Positions 7,922-15,593 of a stretch of DNA of 15,860 nucleotides are shown one piece after another. Source of the stretch: Coemansia sp. RSA 1804 (Eukaryota; Kickxellomycota; Kickxellomycetes; Kickxellales; Kickxellaceae); contig JANBTH010000502.1 of NCBI GenBank assembly GCA_027578815.1, forward strand, positions 1-15,860, read 5' to 3'. A program made the position numbers and the translations under genes. The notes beneath the pieces were generated by a model. That model had not been told where the DNA came from and did not search any database. It was given only the letters and a program-made list of their open reading frames with translations. The first letter of the stretch is position 1. Every line of letters starts with the position of its first letter.

Positions 7922-8377
7922 TCACTCAATCTCCATTTTAGTTTTCTTGTTCGCAGACACAAATGCTGCCTTTTGTTCGTTCTGTTGCTTGATAGAAAGA
8001 AGTGACATTGGCCCAACTGACATGGGTGGCTCAGCACCACTACATCTGCTGTCTGTTGTAAGCCCTGCTGCTGCTTCTGCCTCTTTCTGTGTGTATGCTG
8101 GATCCTTCAGATCACGAAGCCTTCTCTTGTGTTCCCGACTACGCCGATGCACACGTCGTGCCTGCTCGTCTACAAAATACTTGGAGCATTCCACACAATA
8201 GAATTGGCCTAGTCCCGGCAAATCCTCTTCCAGCTCTTGGTTGAGCAGCCGCGCTTTGTTTTCTGGCTTGAGGTCCTCCTGTATCTGATCCAGGTCTTTC
8301 ATACGACGCTTTGTCTTGTATTTGTGGTGCAGCTCCTTGTTGTTGCAATGCATGCGCTTACGTCCAACACGCGCCAT
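7922..8377 (-). CDS. BUD20: Bud20/ZNF593-family C2H2 zinc-finger protein (pre-60S export)
   Basis: Bud20 is a shuttling factor that rides pre-60S particles through the nuclear pore. The 151-aa protein starts with a basic region containing YKTKRRMKDLDQI, the family signature, then LPGLGQFYC. A single C2H2 finger uses Cys61, Cys64, His77 and His83 (spacing C-x2-C-x12-H-x5-H). It is followed by EHKRRLRDL and the AYTQKEAEAAAG motif seen in ZNF593. The C-terminal tail (about 107-151) is variable. The frame is open to 8503, but the ATG at 8375-8377 gives the family-typical short basic N-terminus; the upstream extension is hydrophobic and unlike the family. Tail-to-tail with eL33 (230 bases) and head-to-head with RPB12. 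Confidence 0.93.
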   Translation of the reverse strand: MARVGRKRMHCNNKELHHKYKTKRRMKDLDQIQEDLKPENKARLLNQELEEDLPGLGQFYCVECSKYFVDEQARRVHRRSREHKRRLRDLKDPAYTQKEAEAAAGLTTDSRCSGAEPPMSVGPMSLLSIKQQNEQKAAFVSANKKTKMEIE

Positions 8378-8726
8378 AGTCTGTTGCTGTCTGTATCTGC
8401 GTCCTGTGCGAAATCCAAGGATTAAATTGGCAATAATATACAGTATAGTATGTGGAGTGGAGAAGGAGCTCATCTGCCTTGTTAAAGTTTTTTTTGTGGA
8501 CAATAAAAACTCCCTCTCATTAAGCAGCTGTTAATCCTAAATCAATCAAACTTTTCTCCTGATCAGCAATCAGTGAATGCGTTTTTGTCTGTAAAAAGCT
8601 GATGCAATGTTTTTTATTCCAGTCGAGACGTTCGCTTCTCTTTCGAACAGCAAAAAAGCCTAGAAATAAGCAGCTCTTTTATTTTGTGTTCTAATTGCTT
8701 TTTGCTAGTGGCGAAGCCCCCGAAAA
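8378..8726. promoter_or_regulatory. Divergent promoter between Bud20 and RPB12
   Basis: 349 bases between the two start codons, rich in T and A tracts. It contains the palindrome CTGATCAG at 8559-8566, also present in the RRP1/eL33 divergent promoter. No TATA box of good quality and no extra gene is seen. Confidence 0.55.
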
Positions 8727-8972
8727 ATGAATAGTCAGGCACCATTTACCGGCCAGGAGGCATTTACGAGCCAAGCGCCATTTCCAAGTCAGGATGCATT
8801 TTCGAGCCAAGTTCCAGGCATCACCAAACACAGACAGATGACATACGACTGTGGCAAATGCGGGAGAGCCAACGACATTAAACCCAGGGAGCCAGTGCGC
8901 TGTCTTGAATGCGGCTATCGCATTGTATTCAAGCAGCGCACCAAGAAGATGGTTCAGTTTGAAGCCCGCTAG
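8727..8972 (+). CDS. RPB12: RNA polymerase I/II/III shared subunit Rpb12 (ABC10-alpha)
   Basis: Small zinc-ribbon subunit common to all three nuclear RNA polymerases (yeast Rpc10/Rpb12). 81 aa. The conserved part is residues 38-81: zinc ligands Cys42, Cys45, Cys59 and Cys62 (C-x2-C-x13-C-x2-C), PVRCLECGYRI, and the C-terminus RTKKMVQFEAR, almost identical to the family end. Residues 3-30 are a lineage-specific extension built of a 12-residue unit (SQAPFTGQEAFT, SQAPFPSQDAFS, then SQVPG), itself two six-residue halves. The start ATG at 8727 is in an AAAAATGA context and is the first in frame. Divergent from Bud20, and with it part of a run of ribosome/transcription-supply genes. Confidence 0.95.
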   Translation: MNSQAPFTGQEAFTSQAPFPSQDAFSSQVPGITKHRQMTYDCGKCGRANDIKPREPVRCLECGYRIVFKQRTKKMVQFEAR

Positions 8973-9622
8973 AGTTGATGAAAGCGGTTAAAAAGGCCTG
9001 CCAACATCACTTTGTATACTCTTTGGTACCGTAGTTGGTCGTTTTTGATTCTTTGCTTTCGTCCATGTCAATAACAAAAACTTTCTCTGCAATAGCATAA
9101 ACAAAAGGTGGTCGTCTATGGTAGTCTTTAGAAAAGAGCATGCGGACTTTTTGGACGGAAAAGAGCCTTTTTTGCGTATTGGCGCTCAAACCAGCACATA
9201 TCTCAAACATATGCTTTTGGATGCAAGAAAAAAACCCGCAAGTGCTAAAAATAGATTCCGCAGAGTTGACCTAAATTTCTTGAAACAATTTATGAGGACA
9301 ATTGTCTTTCGCTTTCGCTTGTGCTGGCCTAACAAGGGGGCACATTTTGTTACCTTGGAAAAGTAGGAGCAGTAGCGGCTGTGCTTCATGCTGCAAGTGC
9401 GAGTTGTCTGGCAAGAGCACAAAAAGGGAATGAACAATAAACGAGAAATTATTAAATGGATAGAAAGTCCACAATGCTGGATTAATATGCTCCTGGCCCG
9501 TTGTAGAAAGAGCCGTCTTCCGCTTAAAGTGTCTTTCTTCGCACGCCAAGCCCAACTGACTTTTCATTGATTTCTTGTGTGTTGGGGGGAGAGGTTTGAA
9601 GAGTGCAGCTGCAGATATGTGG

Positions 9623-9630
9623 TATAAAAG
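9623..9630 (+). promoter_or_regulatory. TATA box, TMEM184 gene
   Basis: TATAAAAG, the best TATA match in the window, 397 bases before the TMEM184 start codon. Transcription would be expected to start near 9650-9660. Confidence 0.55.
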
Positions 9631-9684
9631 CTCAACGTCTCTTTCGGATTTCCTGACCGACTTTCCCTATCTTTTTTGCTTCTG

Positions 9685-9801
9685 ATGGAAGACGGATGTC
9701 TGAATTCTTTCTCCCTTTTCTTTTTAGTTCATTCTGTACAGTCTTTCTATCTTTTACTATTCTTTCTGGTTCACCAGAGCACATTAATTATATATTCGTG
9801 A
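9685..9801 (+). other. Upstream ORF in the TMEM184 leader (38 codons)
   Basis: First ATG after the expected transcription start. It encodes a short, very hydrophobic Phe/Leu-rich peptide ending in TGA at 9799-9801. A second ATG at 9695 opens an overlapping frame of similar length. No other ATG occurs before 10027. It could reduce main-frame translation, or the region could be an unresolved 5' exon. The reading frames are seen; the function is inference. Confidence 0.35.
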
Positions 9802-10026
9802 GGCCTATCCTGTGACGCGCCCTTTGCCTTTGCTCAGTATTCTCTCTTCCTTTTGCCTCATCGCGCTTCATTACTGCCACTTTTTCAATTTTCAAACGCA
9901 TACTTTCAAGCGCTCTATTGTAATTTTTTTTGCTCTCTAGCTCACACAGCTTGGTTTATTTCTTGTCCTGCTGGTCCTTTTTCTTTGGCAACAGACAAGC
10001 ACACAGGTGCTACACGTAGCGGATAC

Positions 10027-11373
10027 ATGCAGCTGATTCGCAGACTTGAGTGGGTCGGGTCAGACGGCTCTGGAAATGGCGACACCACATACGAAACCGG
10101 AAACGACGATTGCTGGACTGTAATCCACGGAAGCGACAACCTGAATTGGAACCAGTTTGACGCACACAAGATTGGATGGATTATTTCCGGCGTGTTTGCG
10201 CTTGCTGCTACAATTATTTCAGCAGTGCACATCGCAGCGCATCTAAAGAACTACACCAAACCCCGTCAACAGCGTCACATTGTGCGTATTATACTCATGA
10301 TCCCAATCTACAGCATCATATCATTCCTTAGCTACCGTTTCTATCGCGAAGCACCTTATTACACTGCCGTTCGTGACTGCTATGAGGCGTTTGCCATTGC
10401 TGCGTTCTACATGCTTTTGCTTCAATACATTGGCGACTCTTCGGGCCAGCAAAAACAAGCCATGCTTTTAAAAACAGATCTCAAATGGACCTTCCCCTTT
10501 GGCTGCATCAAGATGAATCCGTCTGGCCGACGCACATTTGTTATTCTCAAGTGGGGAATTCTTCAGTATGTCATAATCAGTCCGATTGAAACGATTGTGA
10601 CAATCATAACCCATGCCAACGGCGTGTATTGCCCAGACAGCATGCGTCCAAAGTATGCGCATATCTGGCTGGCAATTGTCGACTTTATATCCATCTCTGT
10701 GGCAATGTATGCGCTGATTAGTCTATATCGTGTCATCAAGACGGACATTGCGGAGCACAAGCCTTTCCTCAAATTCATTGCCATCAAAGCCATCGTGTTT
10801 CTAACGTTCTGGGAGGGATTTATTATCTCCTGGCTTGGGAGCAACAACATTCACGTTATCAGCGGCACAAAGTATTGGACCAAGGACAACGTTGTGGACG
10901 GATTAACGGCGCTTGTTATCTGCATAGAAATGGTGCTTTTTGCCGCGCTGTTCCTCAAGGCCTTCCCTGTCAGTCATTACAAGCGCCTGAAAGGTACCCA
11001 AAGAACACCTATGCGCCGTGCATTTATTGACTCTCTTAACTTTGGAGACTTTGTTCTGGAGATCTGGTATCTGATAAAGTGGCTCTTTTCGTCATCCATC
11101 CGCCGCAACGCCGAAGGTCCGGACACCGAAACGAGCCGCCGCTTTGGAAGAATGGATATCAACGGAGCGGTGCACTACAAGATCAACAACAAGCTCGATC
11201 CAGCCGAAGCCGAAGAGCTGGGCGAGGCTGTTCCGCTTCGCCAAATGCAATATGCCAGCACCCCACAGCCTGCTGTAATCCACTACGACAATGCATACCA
11301 CTCAAACAACGAGCACTATGAGACGGCGTATGACCGAATGCCACCGTCCAATTACTACCAAATGAACAGATAA
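10027..11373 (+). CDS. TMEM184: TMEM184 / organic solute transporter alpha-like seven-helix membrane protein
   Basis: DUF300 (Ostalpha/TMEM184) family; fungal and plant members sit in endomembranes or vacuoles and their substrate is mostly unknown. 448 aa with seven predicted hydrophobic helices at about 48-70, 86-104, 118-135, 170-195, 212-236, 248-270 and 292-312. Family signatures are strong: NYTKPRQQRHIVRIILMIPIY (in part, residues 75-95), SFLSYRFY, VRDCYEAFAIAAFY, and KFIAIKAIVFLTFWEG. The cytosolic tail after about 315 is polar and Tyr/Asn-rich. The frame is open to 9853 but that codon is TTG; the ATG at 10027 is the first AUG in frame and leaves a polar 47-residue N-terminus, as in relatives. 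Start confidence is moderate because the leader may be spliced. Confidence 0.92.
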   Translation: MQLIRRLEWVGSDGSGNGDTTYETGNDDCWTVIHGSDNLNWNQFDAHKIGWIISGVFALAATIISAVHIAAHLKNYTKPRQQRHIVRIILMIPIYSIISFLSYRFYREAPYYTAVRDCYEAFAIAAFYMLLLQYIGDSSGQQKQAMLLKTDLKWTFPFGCIKMNPSGRRTFVILKWGILQYVIISPIETIVTIITHANGVYCPDSMRPKYAHIWLAIVDFISISVAMYALISLYRVIKTDIAEHKPFLKFIAIKAIVFLTFWEGFIISWLGSNNIHVISGTKYWTKDNVVDGLTALVICIEMVLFAALFLKAFPVSHYKRLKGTQRTPMRRAFIDSLNFGDFVLEIWYLIKWLFSSSIRRNAEGPDTETSRRFGRMDINGAVHYKINNKLDPAEAEELGEAVPLRQMQYASTPQPAVIHYDNAYHSNNEHYETAYDRMPPSNYYQMNR

Positions 11374-11986
11374 GATGATAGCAGCAGGTGTGGTTCTGAC
11401 CAAGAACGGCATGGTATATATAATTTTTTTTGAACATTACATTATTCAGGTAAAAGTAATAAATTTATAACAGCGGGCATCACACCACTTTACTGGAGCA
11501 CGATATTCTCCGTTCGTTTTTCCATGGAATGATAGGCGGCTGGCCGCAATGGTTTTTTCCTGTATAATCTCAGAATACCGCGGCTCGATTCCGTGGAAAA
11601 CTGGATGCCCCCCTTATCAAGCGGAAGGAGGAAAACCAGCCATTGGAAACGTGGAAGAAATGTGAATGATGGTTGCTTTAGGTCCCAATCACAACCTTTT
11701 TTTCTTCTTTTTTTCACCATTTCCACCTTTTCTACGCTTCCGTGTTTATTTGTTTTCAATTAATTAAATACCCATATACGATTACTGCCCTTTTAGAGGA
11801 CCCACTCTTTCTTTTCTATTGCCTCTGCTTTTGGTTGTCAGAAATCAATACAACAGCAGTCTGTCGTGCTTCTAAATTTTTAAATTTTAATACGCTCTTT
11901 GACCTTTTTTGTTCTGTGTCTTCACTTTTCTTCTTGACGGGGGACACACTGAGGAACTTGCGCGTGGAAATTTAACAGATTGCAGA
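11374..11986 (+). other. Spacer between TMEM184 and the first TLC gene
   Basis: 613 bases with the TMEM184 poly(A) signal near the left end, then AT-rich and pyrimidine-rich sequence that must hold the TLC promoter. No gene or strong motif is recognised. Confidence 0.4.
11458..11463 (+). terminator. Poly(A) signal of TMEM184
   Basis: AATAAA about 85 nt after the TMEM184 stop codon. Confidence 0.5.
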
Positions 11987-13077
11987 ATGACTCTGCTAGC
12001 AATCTATTATCAGCAGCTTGTTGACCTTCCTGCCGCACAGAGCGCCTGTGCGCTGATCGGACTGCCAAAGCTCGCAGGCTACTGGCCAGCTATCCTGGCC
12101 GTTGCTGTGTTCTCGCATATTATCCGTTTGCTGTCCAACACGCTGTCCTCGTGGGTGTTTGGCAAAAAATTCAATGTGCTGACACCACGCCAAAAGTATG
12201 ACTGGGGTGTGCGTGTTGTATCACAAGTACATGCTGTTTTGGTGGTCATACTTTCCGTGCCAATTCTGTTCAAGGAGGAGTTGATCAAAGACACACTTTA
12301 CGGCTTTGACTCCTACTCTGCGTGGGTCTATAGCATTGTATGCGGGTAGAGTATCTTTTTTATTCCGGTAGCGATGCGCTATAGCCAAGTGCATAGCGGC
12401 ATCATGTGCAAAGGATGCTGTTTTACATGCGTGTTGTGACTAAACCTTTGTCAGATATGGAACCAAACATCTGCAATTTACTTAACGTGTAGGTACTTTT
12501 TGTGGGACATATTTATTTCAGTCAACGACCACAAGAAACAAGGGCTGGGGTTTATTGTCCATGCAATTGCGTCCTTTGGCGTGTACATCCTGTCATTTGT
12601 AAGTGTTCAGCAAACTAACTTGCCCCTTTTTCGACTGGTAACATAGGGTGTATTTTAATCTGGTCATTTGTACTAATGTGTCCTGGAATATGTATGTGTA
12701 CACCTACGTATTTGCTTACTTAGAGACCTTCGCTTCAATACTACGGCGCATCTTTTATCATGTTTGAAGCCAGCACAATCTTCCTCAACATAAATTGGTG
12801 GATGGATAAGCTTGGACTGACCGGAAGCCGTCTTCAGCTGTACAATGCATCGATTCTTTTGTTTTTGTATTTGACCGTACGCATTATACTTGGCACGTAC
12901 ATGTCCTATCATATGTTTGAGGACCTCAAGGCCAAGGGCACCAGAACACCCGCCGCGCTCTATTACTTTTATCGCATAGCAAACCATTCGATTTTGGTTC
13001 TTAGCTACTACTGGTTCTATTTAATGATCCGCGCAGTAAAGAAGCGCTTCAAGCCGTCAAAGACCAAGAACGACTAG
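11987..13077 (+). CDS. TLC-domain membrane protein, copy 1 (TMEM56/TLCD4-like, three exons)
   Basis: TRAM-LAG1-CLN8 family. TLCD4/TMEM56-type proteins are multi-pass ER or plasma-membrane proteins linked to lipid homeostasis, exact activity unknown. Exons are 11987-12345, 12493-12598 and 12724-13077 (819 nt, 272 aa). Visible TLC features: LPKLAGYWP, VHAVLVV with His82, GYFLWDI (120-126), FIVHAIASF with His143, FEASTIFLN (169-177), and SYYWFYLMI near the end; about six to seven hydrophobic segments. The ceramide-synthase catalytic His-His/Asp-Asp set is absent, so it is not a ceramide synthase. The start ATG at 11987 gives an N-terminus of the same length as the neighbouring paralogue. The basic tail KKRFKPSKTKND is probably cytosolic. 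Confidence 0.9.
12346..12492 (+). other. TLC copy 1, intron 1 (147 nt)
   Basis: Donor GTAGAG and acceptor GTGTAG. It splits a Gly codon (GG|G) directly before YFLWDI. The paralogue at 13855 reads through the same place (VGYFLWDI) without an intron. Confidence 0.88.
12599..12723 (+). other. TLC copy 1, intron 2 (125 nt)
   Basis: Donor GTAAGT and acceptor ACTTAG, phase 0, between YILSF and RPSLQYYGA. The paralogue has the continuous LLSFSPLLQYYGA. Confidence 0.92.
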
Positions 13078-13201
13078 CAAGGTGCTGTCATTTCGTTTCT
13101 CTCGGCTGCCAATCAAGTAAAAGGATGTTGCCACATTATATTTTACCTAGATATATGCCATTTGTCTTTTATGTGAAGAATACGAGCGTATGAAGACTTT
13201 T

Positions 13202-13207
13202 AATAAA
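13202..13207 (+). terminator. Poly(A) signal of TLC copy 1
   Basis: AATAAA about 125 nt after the copy 1 stop codon. Confidence 0.45.
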
Positions 13208-13609
13208 ATATGGATATATGCGCGATTAGTGGGATTTGTAATTAAAAAAAAGTACACACGCTACACCATCTGGCTGCATCAATCAAAGTAGCAACTGTTA
13301 CGGCATACTTTATGTCATGTTTTATTATAATTTATATGTTCTGAACTTGCTAGAGGTAGATAAGATTATAGATTCTCAAATAATGCTGGTTACTGGGTTT
13401 GAATGCACGGTCACTATTATTTAATATGCAATAACACCAGCAATTTTTATACAGGCACAAACTCTTGTATACCAAAGAAAGAGTCGCTTTTTTAAAAAAG
13501 AAAAAAAGTAAAGCTAGGGTGTGGCAGTATCAAACCCATCATGCTATTTACTGCATTCATTAATACTCCACTACTCAAATGCATACTATTTGAATATCAG
13601 AAAGATAAA

Positions 13610-13615
13610 TATAAA
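13610..13615 (+). promoter_or_regulatory. TATA box, TLC copy 2
   Basis: TATAAA in an otherwise AT-rich context, 240 bases upstream of the copy 2 ATG. Only moderately informative because of base composition. Confidence 0.35.
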
Positions 13616-13854
13616 CTGCCATCTAATTCCGTCAGTAAAATGGTTCCACACTTTCACTCTGTTGCCTACCAATGTAAGCCTTCTCCTTGAATAAGGTCTG
13701 TATGAACCTAAACCTTTCTATTGCCGACAAAAGTTACATTCGGAAATATTCTTAGTAATCGATTTGTTGTAGCAGCTTTTTCTTCCATTATCCATTTCTA
13801 TAAACATATACTATTCAAACCAGACGTGTGCCATTGTTACGGTTGTGACTTAAC

Positions 13855-14703
13855 ATGGACTCTTTAGTTGATGTACTTACCAATAACCAGGTTTCGGTGG
13901 GGCTGTTTAGTGCTGTTGGATTGCCCCGCCTAGCTGCACACTGGCCACGCGTGCTTGTTCACACGGCGCTATTTGAGCTGGCTTTTCGCATTTCGGGCTT
14001 TATAACGCCATTGGTCTTTGCTTCCATGTGGAAGCGCATGAATAAGGTTGAAAGATACAAGTGGTGTGTGCGCAAGGCGTCGACCTACCATGCCATATAC
14101 ACAATAACTCGTTCACTTGTTGTCATTGCCAACACAAAGTTGAGAAACAACCCCTTGCATGGAACCGACCAGTTTGCCGAATCAACTTACGCAGTGACTG
14201 TTGGCTATTTTCTGTGGGATATCATAAACACATATCAAAACATTGACATCAACGACTGGCGCTTTATGGTGCATGGTGTTATGTCATTTAGCGTCTATCT
14301 TCTTTCATTTTCACCACTATTGCAATACTATGGTGCGTGTTTTATGATGTTTGAGATTAGCACGTTGTTTCTAAATGTGCATCTTGCACTTGAAGACCTA
14401 AAGCTCCAGGATTTCATCTTGTACTATATCAATGGGATGGCCCTTGTCTCAAGTTTTTTCTTTGGCCGCATCGTCTATGGTACTGCTCTTTCGGTTAATG
14501 TTTGGAAGGAACTTGCCAACTCGACCATTCCTATTAACCCATTTGTTGCATGGTTTGTTAGAGTGGCGGATATAACTCTTCTCTCTCTTAGCTATTACTG
14601 GTTTGGCATAATCATCATGACAGCAAAGAAAAACGCCCTAGATGCAGATCTCATCCGTGCCGTAAACGAAACAGACAGCCATGACTCTACCAAGGTTGAA
14701 TAG
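13855..14703 (+). CDS. TLC-domain membrane protein, copy 2 (TMEM56/TLCD4-like, intronless)
   Basis: Tandem paralogue of the gene at 11987, same strand, 282 aa in one exon. Matching blocks in the same order: GLPRLAAHWP, STYHAIYTI with His79, VGYFLWDI (116-122), FMVHGVMSF with His140, QYYGACFMMFEISTLFLN (157-174), and LSYYWFGIIIM near the C-terminus. The identical order shows common origin, but sequence identity is modest, so the duplication looks old. Both intron positions of copy 1 are uninterrupted here. The cytosolic tail (about 257-282) is acidic/polar, unlike the basic tail of copy 1, suggesting a difference in partners or location. The start ATG at 13855 is the first in frame and matches copy 1 in N-terminal length. 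Confidence 0.92.
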   Translation: MDSLVDVLTNNQVSVGLFSAVGLPRLAAHWPRVLVHTALFELAFRISGFITPLVFASMWKRMNKVERYKWCVRKASTYHAIYTITRSLVVIANTKLRNNPLHGTDQFAESTYAVTVGYFLWDIINTYQNIDINDWRFMVHGVMSFSVYLLSFSPLLQYYGACFMMFEISTLFLNVHLALEDLKLQDFILYYINGMALVSSFFFGRIVYGTALSVNVWKELANSTIPINPFVAWFVRVADITLLSLSYYWFGIIIMTAKKNALDADLIRAVNETDSHDSTKVE

Positions 14704-15041
14704 CAATGTTCTCGCTAGTTAACACCACAAGCCGTCCCACCCTTATTTCTCCCTTAAAGGCGTTCATGAGCAAAGCTGCTTCTGTCACCCCCATTATCGC
14801 AGTTTATTATACATTATTACTAGTGAAATCTAATTTTTGATTAGCGATCAAGAAGAAGGCTCGATTGGAGAGATAGAAACAAAAAAGCAAGAAAGGCAGT
14901 GAGATAGCAATGTTTTTCTCTTCTTTTTTTTTGTTAATTGCATCTGAATGAACCTGAACCGAATCTATTTGATCTTTGCTTGCTCAAGTTGTTTATTTTG
15001 TATTCCTACAGCACGAGCTACAGTAACATACTACAATCAGA
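14704..15041 (+). other. Spacer / NDUFB2 promoter
   Basis: 338 bases, AT-rich with poly-A and poly-T tracts. It must contain the TLC copy 2 3' end and the NDUFB2 promoter. No specific element is recognised. Confidence 0.4.
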
Positions 15042-15375
15042 ATGCCTCCAAAGCCGTTTGGTGGATTCATCCCACCCAAGCCTGCATTGAGGTATCGCAT
15101 TCTTTCTAAAACTCTTGGTGCAAGCATGTGGTTTTGGATGATGTACCGTATAAAGGAAGATGGGCCGGTTGCATTTGTAAGTAAAGGACAGCTCCTAGTT
15201 CTATGTGAAGGACTTGATCGCTTTCCGCAAGGCTTTTCAGAGTAGATATATTGAAATTGTCGCTTAACCTTGTCTTTCGTTTTTGTTGAGATTTTTCTTT
15301 CTTCATTAATAGGGACTTCGTCATCCTTGGGATCATGGCGACCACGGCGGCCACGGCCATAGCGATGAGCACTAG
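15042..15375 (+). CDS. NDUFB2: Mitochondrial complex I subunit NDUFB2 (AGGG-type), two exons
   Basis: Accessory single-helix subunit of the membrane arm of NADH:ubiquinone oxidoreductase in the inner mitochondrial membrane. Exons are 15042-15176 and 15313-15375 (198 nt, 65 aa). The transmembrane stretch with MWFWMMYR (29-36), then KEDGPVAF, and after the intron GLRHPWDHGDHGGHGHSDEH, closely follow the plant NDUFB2 pattern (MWFWILYR, DGPV, WRHPWDGHGDHGHG). The His/Gly-rich end is typical of plant and fungal members and lacks the longer mammalian tail. The first ATG in frame is used. It shows that this organism keeps respiratory complex I. Confidence 0.9.
15177..15312 (+). other. NDUFB2 intron (136 nt, GT-AG)
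   Basis: Donor GTAAGT after GPVAF and acceptor TTAATAG preceded by a T-rich tract, phase 0. Splicing joins GPVAF to GLRHPWD as in homologues. Confidence 0.92.
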
Positions 15376-15580
15376 ATGACGGCAAAGCTGACATCCGTTA
15401 GTTAACCACGTCTTTATCTTTCCGCTATATTATTTCCTCTGCTTATAGCAGCATTGTAGACTGCTTTTTTTCATAATAAGATTGGTGTAAAAGGAAATGT
15501 TTGTCCCTAACATGCCAGCTGCGACTTGGTTACCAATATAAATATATAATCGTGCACATCAATCCCTATACTACCAAGGC

Positions 15581-15586
15581 AATAAA
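15581..15586 (+). terminator. Plus-strand AATAAA, possible NDUFB2 poly(A) signal
   Basis: AATAAA about 206 nt after the NDUFB2 stop and 8 nt from the uS12m stop codon. If used, the NDUFB2 mRNA would run into the opposite-strand uS12m gene. Confidence 0.3.
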
Positions 15587-15593
15587 ACAACGT

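Larger units (their letters stand above)
8973..10026 (+). other. Long spacer: RPB12 3' region and TMEM184 promoter/leader
   Basis: 1,054 bases. The right third is the TMEM184 promoter and leader: TATA box at 9623, pyrimidine-rich sequence, and two upstream AUGs at 9685 and 9695. The left part holds a minus-strand open stretch (9007-9210; no family recognised) and overlapping plus/minus frames between 9118 and 9570 that I cannot tie to any family. CTCTCTAG (9933-9940) and GGCAACAG (ending near 9991) resemble 3' splice sites, so a 5'-UTR intron is possible but unproven. Confidence 0.4.
13078..13854 (+). other. AT-rich spacer between the TLC paralogues
   Basis: 777 bases with the copy 1 poly(A) signal (13202), a perfect 14-bp palindrome CTTTTTTAAAAAAG at 13487-13500, an inverted 9-mer pair TGGGTTTGA/TCAAACCCA about 130 bases apart, and a TATAAA at 13610. 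A GTAAGC at 13674 and a TTGTAG ending at 13772 could bound a 5'-UTR intron of copy 2. No coding gene is seen. Confidence 0.4.

Noticed and set aside
8378..8503. Bud20 frame extended to 8503
   Set aside because: The extra residues are hydrophobic and unlike the family; the ATG at 8377 gives the expected basic N-terminus.
9853..10026. TMEM184 frame extended upstream to 9853
   Set aside because: It begins at TTG and runs through pyrimidine-rich leader with splice-acceptor-like sequences; the first in-frame ATG is 10027.
13385..13430. tRNA T-loop-like GGGTTTGAAT
   Set aside because: The flanking bases do not form a T-arm stem and no acceptor or anticodon arm is present.
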